Of a DNA stretch of 64,000 nucleotides, positions 1 to 7,581 are shown piece after piece. Position 1 is the stretch's first letter. The number at the start of each line of letters is the position of its first letter. Position numbers and translations under genes: made by a program. The notes beneath the pieces were generated by a model. That model was not told where the DNA came from and searched no databases. It saw only the letters and a list, made by a program, of their open reading frames with translations. The DNA is from an uncultured Oscillibacter sp. (lineage in GTDB: Bacteria > Bacillota > Clostridia > Oscillospirales > Oscillospiraceae): the NCBI GenBank assembly GCA_934574045.1, contig CAKTMK010000003.1:30957-94956 (forward strand), given 5' to 3'.

Positions 1-1466
1 GAGGTCTGGGCGGCGATCTTGGAACCGGACTCCACCGCCTGAATGGTCTCCTCGATGAGGGCGGAGGTCTGCTTGGCGGCGTCGGCCGACTTGCCGGCCA
101 GATTGCGGACCTCGTCCGCGACCACGGCGAAGCCCTTGCCGGCGGCGCCCGCGCGGGCGGCCTCGACAGCGGCGTTCAGGGCCAGAATGTTGGTCTGGAA
201 AGCAATGTCGTCGATGATCTTGATGATCTTGGAGATCTCGGCGGACTTGTCGCTGATGCTGCGCATGGCCGCCAGCATCTTGGTCATTTCTTCGGTGCTG
301 GCGTTCATCTCCGCGCCGGCGGCGTTGGCCTGATCGCGGGCGGTGAGGGCGTTCTGTGCGTTGCGCTTGATCTGCGCGGCGGTCTCGGAGATGGAGGCGG
401 ACAGCTCCTCCACGGAGCTGGCCTGCTCGGTGGCGCCCTGAGAGAGGGCCTGCGCCCCGTCGGACACCTGCTCCGCGCCGGAGCGGACCTGCTGAGAGGA
501 CTCGTTGATGCGAGAGAGGGTGGCGTTCAGGTTCTGGAGCAAGGCGTTCATGTAATCCTTGAGCTTCCGGAACTGGCCCTCATAGGCCAGCTTCAGCTCC
601 ACGCACAGGTCGCCGTTGGACACGCTGTGGAGCGCTTCAGAGATCTCGTCGATGTAGCTCTGGTAATTCACCAGCTGGTCGATGGTGCGGCGGAAAGATT
701 CGGCCAGCTGGCCGACCTCGTCCTTGGACTTCACGTCCAGCTCCACATTGAACTGGCCCTCGGCGATCTGCTCGGCGGCCACGGCCACCTTCTTGATGGG
801 GCGGACGATGGAGGTGCTGACAAAGACCGCGATGGCGATGGCAATAGCAAGGATCAGAACGGCGGGCAGCAGCATGGAGGAGATGGTCTTGGCGGTGCCG
901 GCGTTCATGATGGCGTGGATGGAGGCCATGGGCATTCCCACGAAGAGGATGCCGATGGTCTGGCCGGAGCCGTCGGTCAGGGGGACGTAGCCCACCTCAT
1001 AGTCGCCGCCCAGGATCTGGGCCAAGCCGAAGAAGCTCTGACCGTTGGAAATGGCCTGATGGGCCTCGCCGGAGGTATCCAGCGCGGTGCCGACGGCACG
1101 GTTGCCGGAGTCGTCCTTGATGTTGGTCAGGACGCGGACGAAGCCGTTTCCCTGCTTGGCAAACACGGTGGCGACCACGCTCATGCTGTCGGCAAAGCGG
1201 TCGAGGTACTCATGCTGGCCGTCGATAGGCGTGCCGCGGTCATCCACCAGCGCACCGGAGCTGTTCAGGCTCAGGGTGCCGAACTGCTCCTGAAGATAGA
1301 GGTCCAGAGCGGCGGTCGCGCCCTTTAGGGTGGTCTGGCTCTGCTCTTCGATGATGTCGTTGGAGACGTTGATGCTGGTGAACAGCCCGACGGCGCCGGT
1401 CACCAGTGAGGCGACCACCGTAAGAGAGACGATCACGAGGATCAGCTTTGATTTCAGGCTTTTCAT
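1..1466 (-). CDS. Methyl-accepting chemotaxis protein, C-terminus cut by window edge
   Basis: Transmembrane chemoreceptor that would signal to CheA/CheW at the membrane. The start ATG at 1466 follows AAGGAGGT. The N-terminus is a short basic stretch and a first membrane segment, then an extracellular region of about 160 residues (Cache-like, judged by size and layout), a second membrane helix, a HAMP linker beginning VRPIKK, and a long cytoplasmic coiled coil. The signalling tip is visible as EAARAGAAGKGFAVVADEVR. About 488 codons are present; the last part of the second signalling helix lies outside the window. The ligand cannot be read from the sequence. It is monocistronic here, downstream of its own promoter. 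Confidence 0.93.
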   Translation of the reverse strand, partial: MKSLKSKLILVIVSLTVVASLVTGAVGLFTSINVSNDIIEEQSQTTLKGATAALDLYLQEQFGTLSLNSSGALVDDRGTPIDGQHEYLDRFADSMSVVATVFAKQGNGFVRVLTNIKDDSGNRAVGTALDTSGEAHQAISNGQSFFGLAQILGGDYEVGYVPLTDGSGQTIGILFVGMPMASIHAIMNAGTAKTISSMLLPAVLILAIAIAIAVFVSTSIVRPIKKVAVAAEQIAEGQFNVELDVKSKDEVGQLAESFRRTIDQLVNYQSYIDEISEALHSVSNGDLCVELKLAYEGQFRKLKDYMNALLQNLNATLSRINESSQQVRSGAEQVSDGAQALSQGATEQASSVEELSASISETAAQIKRNAQNALTARDQANAAGAEMNASTEEMTKMLAAMRSISDKSAEISKIIKIIDDIAFQTNILALNAAVEAARAGAAGKGFAVVADEVRNLAGKSADAAKQTSALIEETIQAVESGSKIAAQT

Positions 1467-1673
1467 GAATAAGTACCTCCTTGTGCATGCAGTCACCGCC
1501 GTGCAGCTCGGAGTTGCCCGTTGCAGCTGCGGGTCGCGAACACGGGGGCTTTGTTACAATGTAACATATTTTACCGAATCCGTCAATATTCATAATATCG
1601 TGTATCCTAATGGCGAGGATAAGTGGACGATATATACAAATCTATATCCGATATTTCAGCATACCTGCATTAA

Positions 1674-1702
1674 AGAATACTGCGATTTCCATCATATGTC
1701 AA
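1674..1702 (-). promoter_or_regulatory. Sigma-A promoter of the chemoreceptor gene, with long leader
   Basis: On the minus strand TTGACA (1702-1697) and TATTCT (1679-1674) are 17 bases apart. The predicted start near 1667 leaves a leader of about 200 bases that contains a GTTAC-N3-GTAAC palindrome at 1553-1565. The leader is much more AT-rich than the genes around it. Confidence 0.6.
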
Positions 1703-1820
1703 TGATTTTTGTAACAAATTTGCAAAAAATGTGTGAAGGGCGGGGGGGGCGCACCACCGGGGGATCTGTAACTTTCCTGCTTGCGCAAGCTGCGTAAACG
1801 CCGACGCAGCGGCGGAAAAA

Positions 1821-1850
1821 ACGCCTGACCGAACAAATTCGGTCAGGCGT
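1821..1850. terminator. Bidirectional rho-independent terminator
   Basis: Perfect 13-bp arms (1821-1833 and 1838-1850) with loop CAAA. There is an A-run on the left and a T-run on the right, so a U-tract follows the stem in either direction. It ends the leftward HD-GYP transcript and isolates the chemoreceptor promoter region. Confidence 0.85.
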
Positions 1851-1858
1851 TTTCACAA

Positions 1859-1968
1859 ATTGTAACGGGCCAAGCCGGGTGTTTGCGGAAATTGTAACGG
1901 AGTCCGGTTCAGGCGTTCCCGAGAATTGTAACGGAGTCCGGTTCAGGCGTTCCCGAGAATTGTAACGC
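1859..1968. repeat. 34-bp tandem repeat copying the 3' end of the HD-GYP gene
   Basis: ATTGTAAC recurs at 1859, 1891, 1925 and 1959. The copies at 1891 and 1925 are identical over 34 bases, the one at 1859 is a diverged 32-base version, and the one at 1959 is the real end of the coding sequence. Each unit carries, on the minus strand, the codons for VTILGNA and the stop. It looks like replication slippage of the gene end into the 3' untranslated region. Confidence 0.8.
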
Positions 1969-3004
1969 TGAGATAGTCGCGGTCATCCTTCAGGGAGATC
2001 TCAAAGGGCTTGACGTTCATCCCGTCCTGCTGATAAACCCGGACCAGCGGCCGCAGGCAGCAGGCGGAGTAATTGCGGACCACCAGCGCCGTCCACCCGT
2101 TGCTCAGGCGGACCGAGGTGCCCACGGGGTAGGGGGCGATCCGGCGGATAAAGGTGCTGACCACCTCTGGATCGAACAGCGACCCGGAGCTGGCCATGAC
2201 GAACTCCACGCCCTCGTTGGGCGGCAGCGCCCGGCGGTACGGCCGCTCGGACACCAGCGCGTCGTACACGTCCGCCACGGCGGTGACGCGCCCGTAGAGT
2301 GAGATCTCCGTCCCCTTTTTCCCAAGAGGATAGCCTGTCCCGTCAAACCGCTCGTGATGCTCCAGAATGGGGCGGCAGGCCCGCTCCGGCAGACTGTACT
2401 GCGAGACGATGTAATCATACCCCCGGCGGGGATGGGTCTGGACCAACGCGTATTCCTCATCGGTCAGCGGGCCGCTCTTCTGGATCAGGCGCTGGTCGAT
2501 AAAGACCTTTCCGATGTCGTGCAGCAGCGCGCCGCAGCCCAGCGCGATCAGGTCGCTGATGGGAAAGTTGAGGGCGAAGCCCATCACGATGGACAGCACC
2601 GCCACGTTCATGGAGTGGCAGTAGGTATAGTTGTCGAAGCTGGACAGGTCCAGCATATTGACCAGCACATTCCGGTTGCCGGACAGCTCCCGCACGATGT
2701 ACTCCACCTGCGCGGTGATGTTAGCCCGGCGGGGCGCCTTCCGGCCCTCCTCCGCGGCGGAGATGATCCGGTGCAGGCCCCGCACCGTTTCCCGCCGCAG
2801 CTCCTCGTTGATGAGGTCGGCCACCTCGATGTCCCGGGAGAGGTCGTCGTCGATGTAGACGCCGGTGTAGCCGCTGCGGCGGATGGCTTCGATATAGCTT
2901 TCGTTCAGCGTGATGCCAGCGGCCAGCATGGTGTTGACGCCGCGGTACAGCGGCTTTGCCAGCCGCATCCCGTCACGCAGACAGTTTGCCGGTATGAATC
3001 TCAT
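1943..3004 (-). CDS. HD-GYP domain protein, probable cyclic-di-GMP phosphodiesterase
   Basis: 353 residues. The N-terminal part is a DUF3391-like region without membrane segments. The C-terminal half is an HD-GYP domain with HDIGK, then HHERFDGTGYP and ADVYDAL, so the metal-binding and GYP motifs are intact. The family hydrolyses cyclic di-GMP in the cytoplasm. A C-terminal tail of about 60 residues follows the domain. The ATG at 3004 was chosen because it is the first Met downstream of a perfect promoter, although the ribosome binding site (GAAAGAGAG) is modest. The last eight codons are duplicated downstream as a tandem repeat. The chemoreceptor next door suggests a link to motility, but the genes are separated by a terminator. 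Confidence 0.9.
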   Translation of the reverse strand: MRFIPANCLRDGMRLAKPLYRGVNTMLAAGITLNESYIEAIRRSGYTGVYIDDDLSRDIEVADLINEELRRETVRGLHRIISAAEEGRKAPRRANITAQVEYIVRELSGNRNVLVNMLDLSSFDNYTYCHSMNVAVLSIVMGFALNFPISDLIALGCGALLHDIGKVFIDQRLIQKSGPLTDEEYALVQTHPRRGYDYIVSQYSLPERACRPILEHHERFDGTGYPLGKKGTEISLYGRVTAVADVYDALVSERPYRRALPPNEGVEFVMASSGSLFDPEVVSTFIRRIAPYPVGTSVRLSNGWTALVVRNYSACCLRPLVRVYQQDGMNVKPFEISLKDDRDYLSVTILGNA

Positions 3005-3088
3005 GGCGTCTCTCTTTCTGCGGACGCACACGGGAGCCGTGTGCAGACTTTTCCGGCACGGAGACACGCTCCGTGCCGGAATATCCTT

Positions 3089-3117
3089 ATTATAGGGGAA
3101 TCTCCTGAAAATGTCAA
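3089..3117 (-). promoter_or_regulatory. Perfect-consensus sigma-A promoter of the HD-GYP gene
   Basis: TTGACA (3117-3112) and TATAAT (3094-3089) on the minus strand, with a 17-base spacer. Both hexamers match consensus at every position, so strong constitutive transcription is expected. Confidence 0.85.
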
Positions 3118-3205
3118 TCACCGCGTCCTCCCGGCCCAAAGGGCGGGGATGGCGGTGCGCACCCGGGGAGGGGAGACGCCGTACCATAATAATAGTGGCC
3201 GCCCC

Positions 3206-3236
3206 GGTCGCGGGAGTGCAGCGCGCTCCCGCGACC
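3206..3236 (-). terminator. GC-rich hairpin after the deacetylase gene, weak terminator
   Basis: Perfect 11-bp arms GGTCGCGGGAG and CTCCCGCGACC with a 9-base loop, just past the stop of the leftward deacetylase gene. No clear U-tract follows, so termination is uncertain. Confidence 0.45.
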
Positions 3237-3252
3237 AAGGGCCGCCGCCCTT

Positions 3253-4113
3253 TCAGGCGGCGGGAGCGGCGTTGGAGCTGCCGGAGCCTGCGGCGTTCCC
3301 AACGTCCGACTGCCCGCTGTTGTCCGCCGCGCCGCCGTCCGCAGGGGCGGAGACGGCCGCCTGCCGCCCGGTGTGGTCGATGGTATAGTCCTTCCCGCAT
3401 TCACCCGGGATGATGAGCTGCGAGATGGGGACGACGGTGTAGCCCTGCCCGATCAGCGCTTCCAGAATGCCAGGCAGGGCTTCCGGCGTATGCTTGGCCG
3501 CGTTGTGGAACAGGACGATGGAGCCGGGCTGGACCTTGGAGGTCACGCGCCGGGTGATCTCCGGGGCGGAGAGGTCCTTCCAGTCCAGACTGTCCACATC
3601 CCACTGGATCGGCTCCATGCCGCTGGCCCGGACGGCCCGGATCACGTGGTCGTCATACTCCCCGTAAGGGCAGCGGATCAGCGTGGGGCGGACGCCGGTG
3701 ACGGCCTCGGTCCGGTCGCAGCTCTCCTTCAGGTCGGCGGCAATCTGCTCGTCGGAGAGGGAGTTGTAGTGGTCGTGGTGGGCGGAGTGGCTCATGACCT
3801 CGTGGCCCGCGTCGTGCAGGGCCTTGACGGACTCGGGGTATTTCTCCACCCAGTCGCCCACCACGAAGAAGGTGGTTTTTACGTGGTAGCGCTCCAGAAT
3901 GTCGATGAGCGTCTGGGTGTCCTCGTTGCCCCACGCTGCGTCGAAGCTGATGGAGCAGATCTTCTGCTGCCCCCGGTCCACGCAGTAGATGGGGAGCGGG
4001 CGGTCCGTGGCGTAGGCCGCGGCGGGATAGGACGCGGCGTAGCCCGCCGTCCCCACCGCCAGCGCCGCCGCCAGCAGCACGGCGGCCTTCCGCCGCCAGA
4101 AAATGATCTTCAA
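3253..4113 (-). CDS. Exported polysaccharide deacetylase (NodB fold, PdaB-like)
   Basis: 286 residues. An N-terminal signal or anchor segment (residues about 8-30) is followed by a NodB homology domain: metal Asp58 in FDAAWG, His109 and His113 in SHSAHHDH, and Arg147 in RCPYG. The family removes acetyl groups from peptidoglycan or related glycans outside the membrane; PdaA/PdaB members act on spore cortex. The start codon is TTG at 4113, preceded by AAAGGAGG at 7 bases. The C-terminal 40 residues are a low-complexity Ala/Gly/Ser tail. It is divergent from a small conserved gene and an NlpC/P60 hydrolase, which fits a cell-wall cluster. The exact substrate is unknown. Confidence 0.88.
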   Translation of the reverse strand: MKIIFWRRKAAVLLAAALAVGTAGYAASYPAAAYATDRPLPIYCVDRGQQKICSISFDAAWGNEDTQTLIDILERYHVKTTFFVVGDWVEKYPESVKALHDAGHEVMSHSAHHDHYNSLSDEQIAADLKESCDRTEAVTGVRPTLIRCPYGEYDDHVIRAVRASGMEPIQWDVDSLDWKDLSAPEITRRVTSKVQPGSIVLFHNAAKHTPEALPGILEALIGQGYTVVPISQLIIPGECGKDYTIDHTGRQAAVSAPADGGAADNSGQSDVGNAAGSGSSNAAPAA

Positions 4114-4273
4114 AACGATCCCTCCTTTTCAAACTGTCCGCCCGCGGGGCCGTTTCCCGCGGGGGACAGGAGAGTATATGAGCCGGAGCGCTCCGTATTG
4201 CGGGACGAAGGCGGGAAAAACCGGGCGGGAGGGGACAAGGAAGAAATTTCCGTAAAAATGTGGCGGCAGAGAA

Positions 4274-4302
4274 TTGACAAAGTGGAAAAAATCTGTTACA
4301 AT
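4274..4302 (+). promoter_or_regulatory. Sigma-A promoter of the 100-residue protein gene
   Basis: TTGACA (4274-4279), 17-base spacer, TACAAT (4297-4302), 31 bases ahead of the ATG at 4334. A repeated GTTACA element overlaps the -10. Confidence 0.75.
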
Positions 4303-4311
4303 TCGGTTACA
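4295..4311 (-). promoter_or_regulatory. Candidate WalR-type box overlapping the -10
   Basis: Read on the minus strand this is TGTAAC-N5-TGTAAC, an exact fit to the published WalR (YycF) consensus TGTWAH-N5-TGTWAH of Bacillus subtilis. It sits between a deacetylase and an NlpC/P60 operon, the kinds of wall genes WalR controls. Its overlap with the -10 suggests repression of the rightward promoter. Inference from motif and context only. Confidence 0.45.
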
Positions 4312-4333
4312 ACTTTTGCAAAGGAGCGTACCG

Positions 4334-4636
4334 ATGGCTGAAAAGAAGGAGCAGGCCTCTGGCCTTACCTATAAGGGACACCCGCTTCGCCGGGTCGATA
4401 ACCTGATCTATTACGGCACGATGGCCGAGAAGTATATCATCCTGATGCAGGTGCTGGACAAGAAAAAGGTGCAGGATCTGGACGTGGCCACCAAGGTCTC
4501 CGTTCAGCTCCAGCTGACGGACCCGGACCTGAAGTCCCGGGACCGCGTAATTAAAAAGAGCGAAAAAGAGAGCCTCTACGAGGCGATGGATATCTCCGCC
4601 ATCTGGCTGGAGCGCGCGCTGGCGGGCAAGCTGTGA
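4334..4636 (+). CDS. Conserved-looking small cytoplasmic protein, function unknown
   Basis: 100 residues, ATG at 4334 preceded by AAGGAG at 7 bases. Not recognised. It is soluble, charged and lysine-rich (16 or so Lys), with no signal peptide or membrane segment. The middle (YYGTMAEKYIILMQVLDKKK) could form beta strands and the end (SLYEAMDISAIWLERALAGK) an amphipathic helix. It has its own strong promoter and is followed after 54 bases by an exported NlpC/P60 hydrolase, possibly co-transcribed. No function is proposed. Confidence 0.8.
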   Translation: MAEKKEQASGLTYKGHPLRRVDNLIYYGTMAEKYIILMQVLDKKKVQDLDVATKVSVQLQLTDPDLKSRDRVIKKSEKESLYEAMDISAIWLERALAGKL

Positions 4637-4690
4637 TCCTCTGACCGCCCACTTCCCCACAAAAGACAAGACGAAAGGAAGCGTACACCT

Positions 4691-5590
4691 ATGATCCACC
4701 ATGAAGGAAAGGCGGCGGGCGCCGCAGCTCTCTGTGCGGCGCTGACCGTACTTCTGGCCGCGACGGCTCAGGCTTCCGCCGCCGACCAGATCGCTGTCGG
4801 CGTCGGCTGCACCAGCGGCTCCAGTCTTCGTCTCCGGGCGGAGGCGTCCACCGATTCCGCCATCGTGACCCAGCTCGACAAGAGCGTGGCCGTGGCCATT
4901 CTGGGTAAGCAGGAAGGCTGGTACTACGTCAGCTACGACGGGAACAACGGTTATCTCTCCGCGGACTATGTGATCGAGGATCAGGACGGCGTGTTCACCG
5001 CCGACGGCCGCGTGAACGGCGACGGTGTGAACGTCCGCGCCGAGGCGTCGGCGGACGCGGAGTCCCTCGCCACCGTGAACACCGGCTCCGCCGTGACGGT
5101 GAACGGTTTTGCCGACGGGTGGTACGCCGTGACCTGCCAGTACGGCACCACCGGCTACATCCGCAGCGATTTCGTGGATCTGACCTCCGCGTCTGCGGCC
5201 GGCTCCACCTCCGGCGTGGTCTCCGTTGCCAAGCAGTATCTGGGGACCCGGTATTCTTACGGCGGCGCGTCTCCCAGCGGCTTCGACTGCTCCGGCTTCA
5301 CCATGTATTGCTTCCAGCAGATGGGCGTCAGCCTTCCCCACAGCGCCACCAGCCAGTGGCAGAGCGGGGCGGGCCAGAAGATCACCTCCACCTCCGGGCT
5401 TCAGTCCGGCGATCTGGTCTTTTTCTGCGACCCCAGCCGGTCCAACGGCAAGGCCTGCTCCCACGCCGGGATCTACATCGGCGGCGGGCAGTTTATCCAC
5501 GCCTCCTCCTCCAGAAGCGGCGGCGTCATCATCAGCGACCTGACTAGCGGATACTACAACACGTATTTCGTCGGCGGTATGCGCATCTGA
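4691..5590 (+). CDS. Secreted NlpC/P60 peptidoglycan hydrolase with two SH3 domains
   Basis: 299 residues. Signal peptide about 1-30, bacterial SH3 domains at about 37-95 and 105-165, a short Ser/Ala linker, then an NlpC/P60 domain from about 175 to the end. Catalytic Cys200 (FDCSGF), His258 (SHAGIYIGGG) and His270 are all present. The family cleaves D-gamma-glutamyl-diamino acid bonds in wall peptides, with SH3 domains binding the wall. The ATG at 4691 follows AAAGGAAG. It may be read through from the promoter at 4274 and is closed by a strong terminator. Confidence 0.93.
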   Translation: MIHHEGKAAGAAALCAALTVLLAATAQASAADQIAVGVGCTSGSSLRLRAEASTDSAIVTQLDKSVAVAILGKQEGWYYVSYDGNNGYLSADYVIEDQDGVFTADGRVNGDGVNVRAEASADAESLATVNTGSAVTVNGFADGWYAVTCQYGTTGYIRSDFVDLTSASAAGSTSGVVSVAKQYLGTRYSYGGASPSGFDCSGFTMYCFQQMGVSLPHSATSQWQSGAGQKITSTSGLQSGDLVFFCDPSRSNGKACSHAGIYIGGGQFIHASSSRSGGVIISDLTSGYYNTYFVGGMRI

Positions 5591-5608
5591 ACTACATAAG
5601 AGAACGAC

Positions 5609-5644
5609 CGGCCCCGGAAAGCATCGCTTTCCGGGGCCGTTTTC
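5609..5644 (+). terminator. Rho-independent terminator after the NlpC/P60 gene
   Basis: 13-bp GC-rich stem (5609-5621 with 5627-5639), loop CATCG, followed by TTTT. It begins 19 bases after the stop. Confidence 0.9.
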
Positions 5645-6107
5645 TGCGCGGAGAACAGGAGACAGTGTGCCTGAGGTGTTGAGTGGACGCGGCTTGAGAG
5701 CAGGAAAGAACGGAAAGGGAAATGGAGCGGCGGACGTGCGGAACGGCCGATGGGGCAGGCGGGGGCGAAACAAGAGCGTCATACGGAACAGGCGTGGCGG
5801 CGCGGAGACAAGGGGGCAGAGCGGATTGGGACGATGGAACGTTAGATGGGGTATGGGGTATGTGCGGCGGCGGGAGCATGAGAGAGCGGGAGCCGGACGG
5901 AGTGGGAGCGCATGAGGCCGGACGGAGCGGGCCGGAAAAACGGGAAGCCGGACAAGATGGGATGCGCGGCAGCGGTCCCGTTTCCAACGGTACCGTTTTG
6001 TCATTCTTTTGTTACGATTTGACGGGGAGACATCCAGAAAAATCCAGTCGAGAACCGCAGATTTTGCGAGAAAGTGGGGAAACTGAGCGCCAGTCAGCGG
6101 CATAAAC
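5645..6107. other. Non-coding 460-base gap with a purine-rich strand
   Basis: No convincing gene in either direction. Most of 5645-5960 is strongly purine-biased on the plus strand, with degenerate repeats of the form GCCGGACGGAGYGGG around 5893-5955. Open frames here lack ribosome binding sites and have biased composition. The last part (5990-6100) is AT-richer and leads into the yabE-like promoter. Confidence 0.5.
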
Positions 6108-6136
6108 TTGACAAGAGTGGGAAAAAGGAGTATACT
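6108..6136 (+). promoter_or_regulatory. Sigma-A promoter of the yabE-like gene
   Basis: TTGACA (6108-6113), 17-base spacer, TATACT (6131-6136). The leader of about 105 bases contains GTAAC-N5-GTTAC at 6156-6170; on the minus strand this reads TGTAAC-N4-TGTTAC, one base off the WalR spacing. Confidence 0.75.
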
Positions 6137-6247
6137 TTACCCGTTGTTTCAAACAGTAACAAATGGTTACAAAACAGTTTCCCCGATTTCAAACGTGCCG
6201 CGCCCGGGCGGAGAGACGCCCGAGAGACGGCAGCAGGAGGTATTGCT

Positions 6248-7288
6248 TTGAAACGAGACACACAGCCCCGCGCGCGGGGCGCGCTGCGGCGGCTAATCCC
6301 CTTCGCCGCGGTGCTGACGCTGACGCTGACGGTCTGCTGGTTCGGCATGGACCGGGCGTCCGCCCTGTATATCCTGACGGACGAGGAGGATGCCACCATC
6401 GTGCTGGAGGACGCCGCGGCCGCGGCGGATCTTTCCTCCCAGACGGTGTTCGTGGCCAACGGGATCCGGGGCGTCGAGCTGAAGCTGGCCGCAGGCCAGC
6501 CCGTGACGGTGCGCTACGGCGGCGCGGCGCTGTCCACCACCTCTCAGGAGGAGACGGTCTCCCAGCTTCTCAGCCGTCTGCACGTGACGCCCGGACCGCT
6601 GGACATGATCGCTGTGGACATGGACGGCGGCGCACTGATGCTGAATGTTTCCTCTGATCTGACGTATTACGAGCGGGCGGAGGAGACAGACCCGTTCCAG
6701 ACGCTTTATGTGGACGATCCGACCATGGAGGCCGGGACCCAGAAAACCGTTCAGGAGGGGGTCAACGGCACCCGGACGGCGGTGTATGAGGTCCGGTATT
6801 CCGGCGGCGAGCGGGTCTCCCGCCAGCTGGTGTCTGAGGAGAACGCCACCGCCGTGGATCAGATCATCCACATCGGGACCGCGGCGCCGGCCAAGGCGGC
6901 GGCTGTGCCGGTCGGCGCGGGCGGCATCGCCGACATCTCCAAGAACGCGGACGGCAGCGGCACGCTGACGCTGACCTCCGGCGAGACGCTGGCGTTCACC
7001 GCCGTCAAGTCCATGACGGCCACTGCCTATACCAAGGGCTACGGCGGCGCGGACGGCTGCACCGCCACCGGGACGTCGGTCCGGGTGGGCGTGGTGGCCG
7101 TCGACAAGCGGGTGATCCCGCTGGGGACGAGGATGTATATCGTCTCCGCCGACGGCAAGGTGACCTACGGCGTGGCCGTGGCCGAGGATACCGGCGTGCG
7201 CGGCAACGTGGTGGATCTCTACTACGACACCTATCAGGAGTGCATCTCCTTCGGCCGCCGCGCGGCGACCGTGTATATTCTGGCCTGA
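6248..7288 (+). CDS. yabE: YabE-like exported protein with G5 and 3D domains
   Basis: 346 residues if started at the TTG at 6248, which lies 7 bases after AGGAGG; no better in-frame ATG has such a site. A membrane anchor (about residues 15-33) is followed by a DUF348-like region, a G5 domain (centred on TRTAVYEVRYSGGERVSRQL) and a C-terminal 3D domain with DTGVRGNVVDLYYDT. This family is related to resuscitation-promoting factors and acts on peptidoglycan outside the cell. In Bacillus subtilis yabE lies just upstream of rnmV and ksgA; here rsmA follows directly and rnmV is missing. Confidence 0.87.
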   Translation: MKRDTQPRARGALRRLIPFAAVLTLTLTVCWFGMDRASALYILTDEEDATIVLEDAAAAADLSSQTVFVANGIRGVELKLAAGQPVTVRYGGAALSTTSQEETVSQLLSRLHVTPGPLDMIAVDMDGGALMLNVSSDLTYYERAEETDPFQTLYVDDPTMEAGTQKTVQEGVNGTRTAVYEVRYSGGERVSRQLVSEENATAVDQIIHIGTAAPAKAAAVPVGAGGIADISKNADGSGTLTLTSGETLAFTAVKSMTATAYTKGYGGADGCTATGTSVRVGVVAVDKRVIPLGTRMYIVSADGKVTYGVAVAEDTGVRGNVVDLYYDTYQECISFGRRAATVYILA

Positions 7289-7300
7289 CGCAGCGAAAAC

Positions 7301-7350
7301 GCCGCGCCCGCGCCGCCGGACCTCCGGCGGCGCGGGCGCGGCTTTCTTCT
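7301..7350 (+). terminator. Rho-independent terminator after yabE
   Basis: Very long perfect stem of 19 bp (7301-7319 with 7324-7342) and loop ACCT, then TTTCTTCT. It separates yabE from rsmA transcription. Confidence 0.88.
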
Positions 7351-7420
7351 GCGCGGCAGACGCTCCGCGCGGATGGGACGGCGTTTCCGGCTTTGGGGCT
7401 TTCGCTTCGGGCGGAAACGT

Positions 7421-7428
7421 GCTATAAT
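7421..7428 (+). promoter_or_regulatory. Extended -10 promoter upstream of rsmA
   Basis: TGC-TATAAT with TATAAT at 7423-7428. The matching -35 at 7400-7405 (TTTCGC) is weak. The leader to the rsmA start is about 145 bases. Confidence 0.5.
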
Positions 7429-7581
7429 CGTCCCAGCGCCGCGGCGGGAGACACGCTGCGGCATCCGGACCGGAAACGCGCGAGAAAAGCGGCAGACGCG
7501 CCGCTCCGGCGGCGCGGGACGGCCCCCGCGCGTGAGCGCGGCATGACCGGCCCGGAGGAAACAGGAAAGGCGGCGAACGGC

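Noticed and set aside
1859..1968. CRISPR-like direct repeats of 34 bases
   Set aside because: The copies abut without spacers and match the end of the neighbouring gene.
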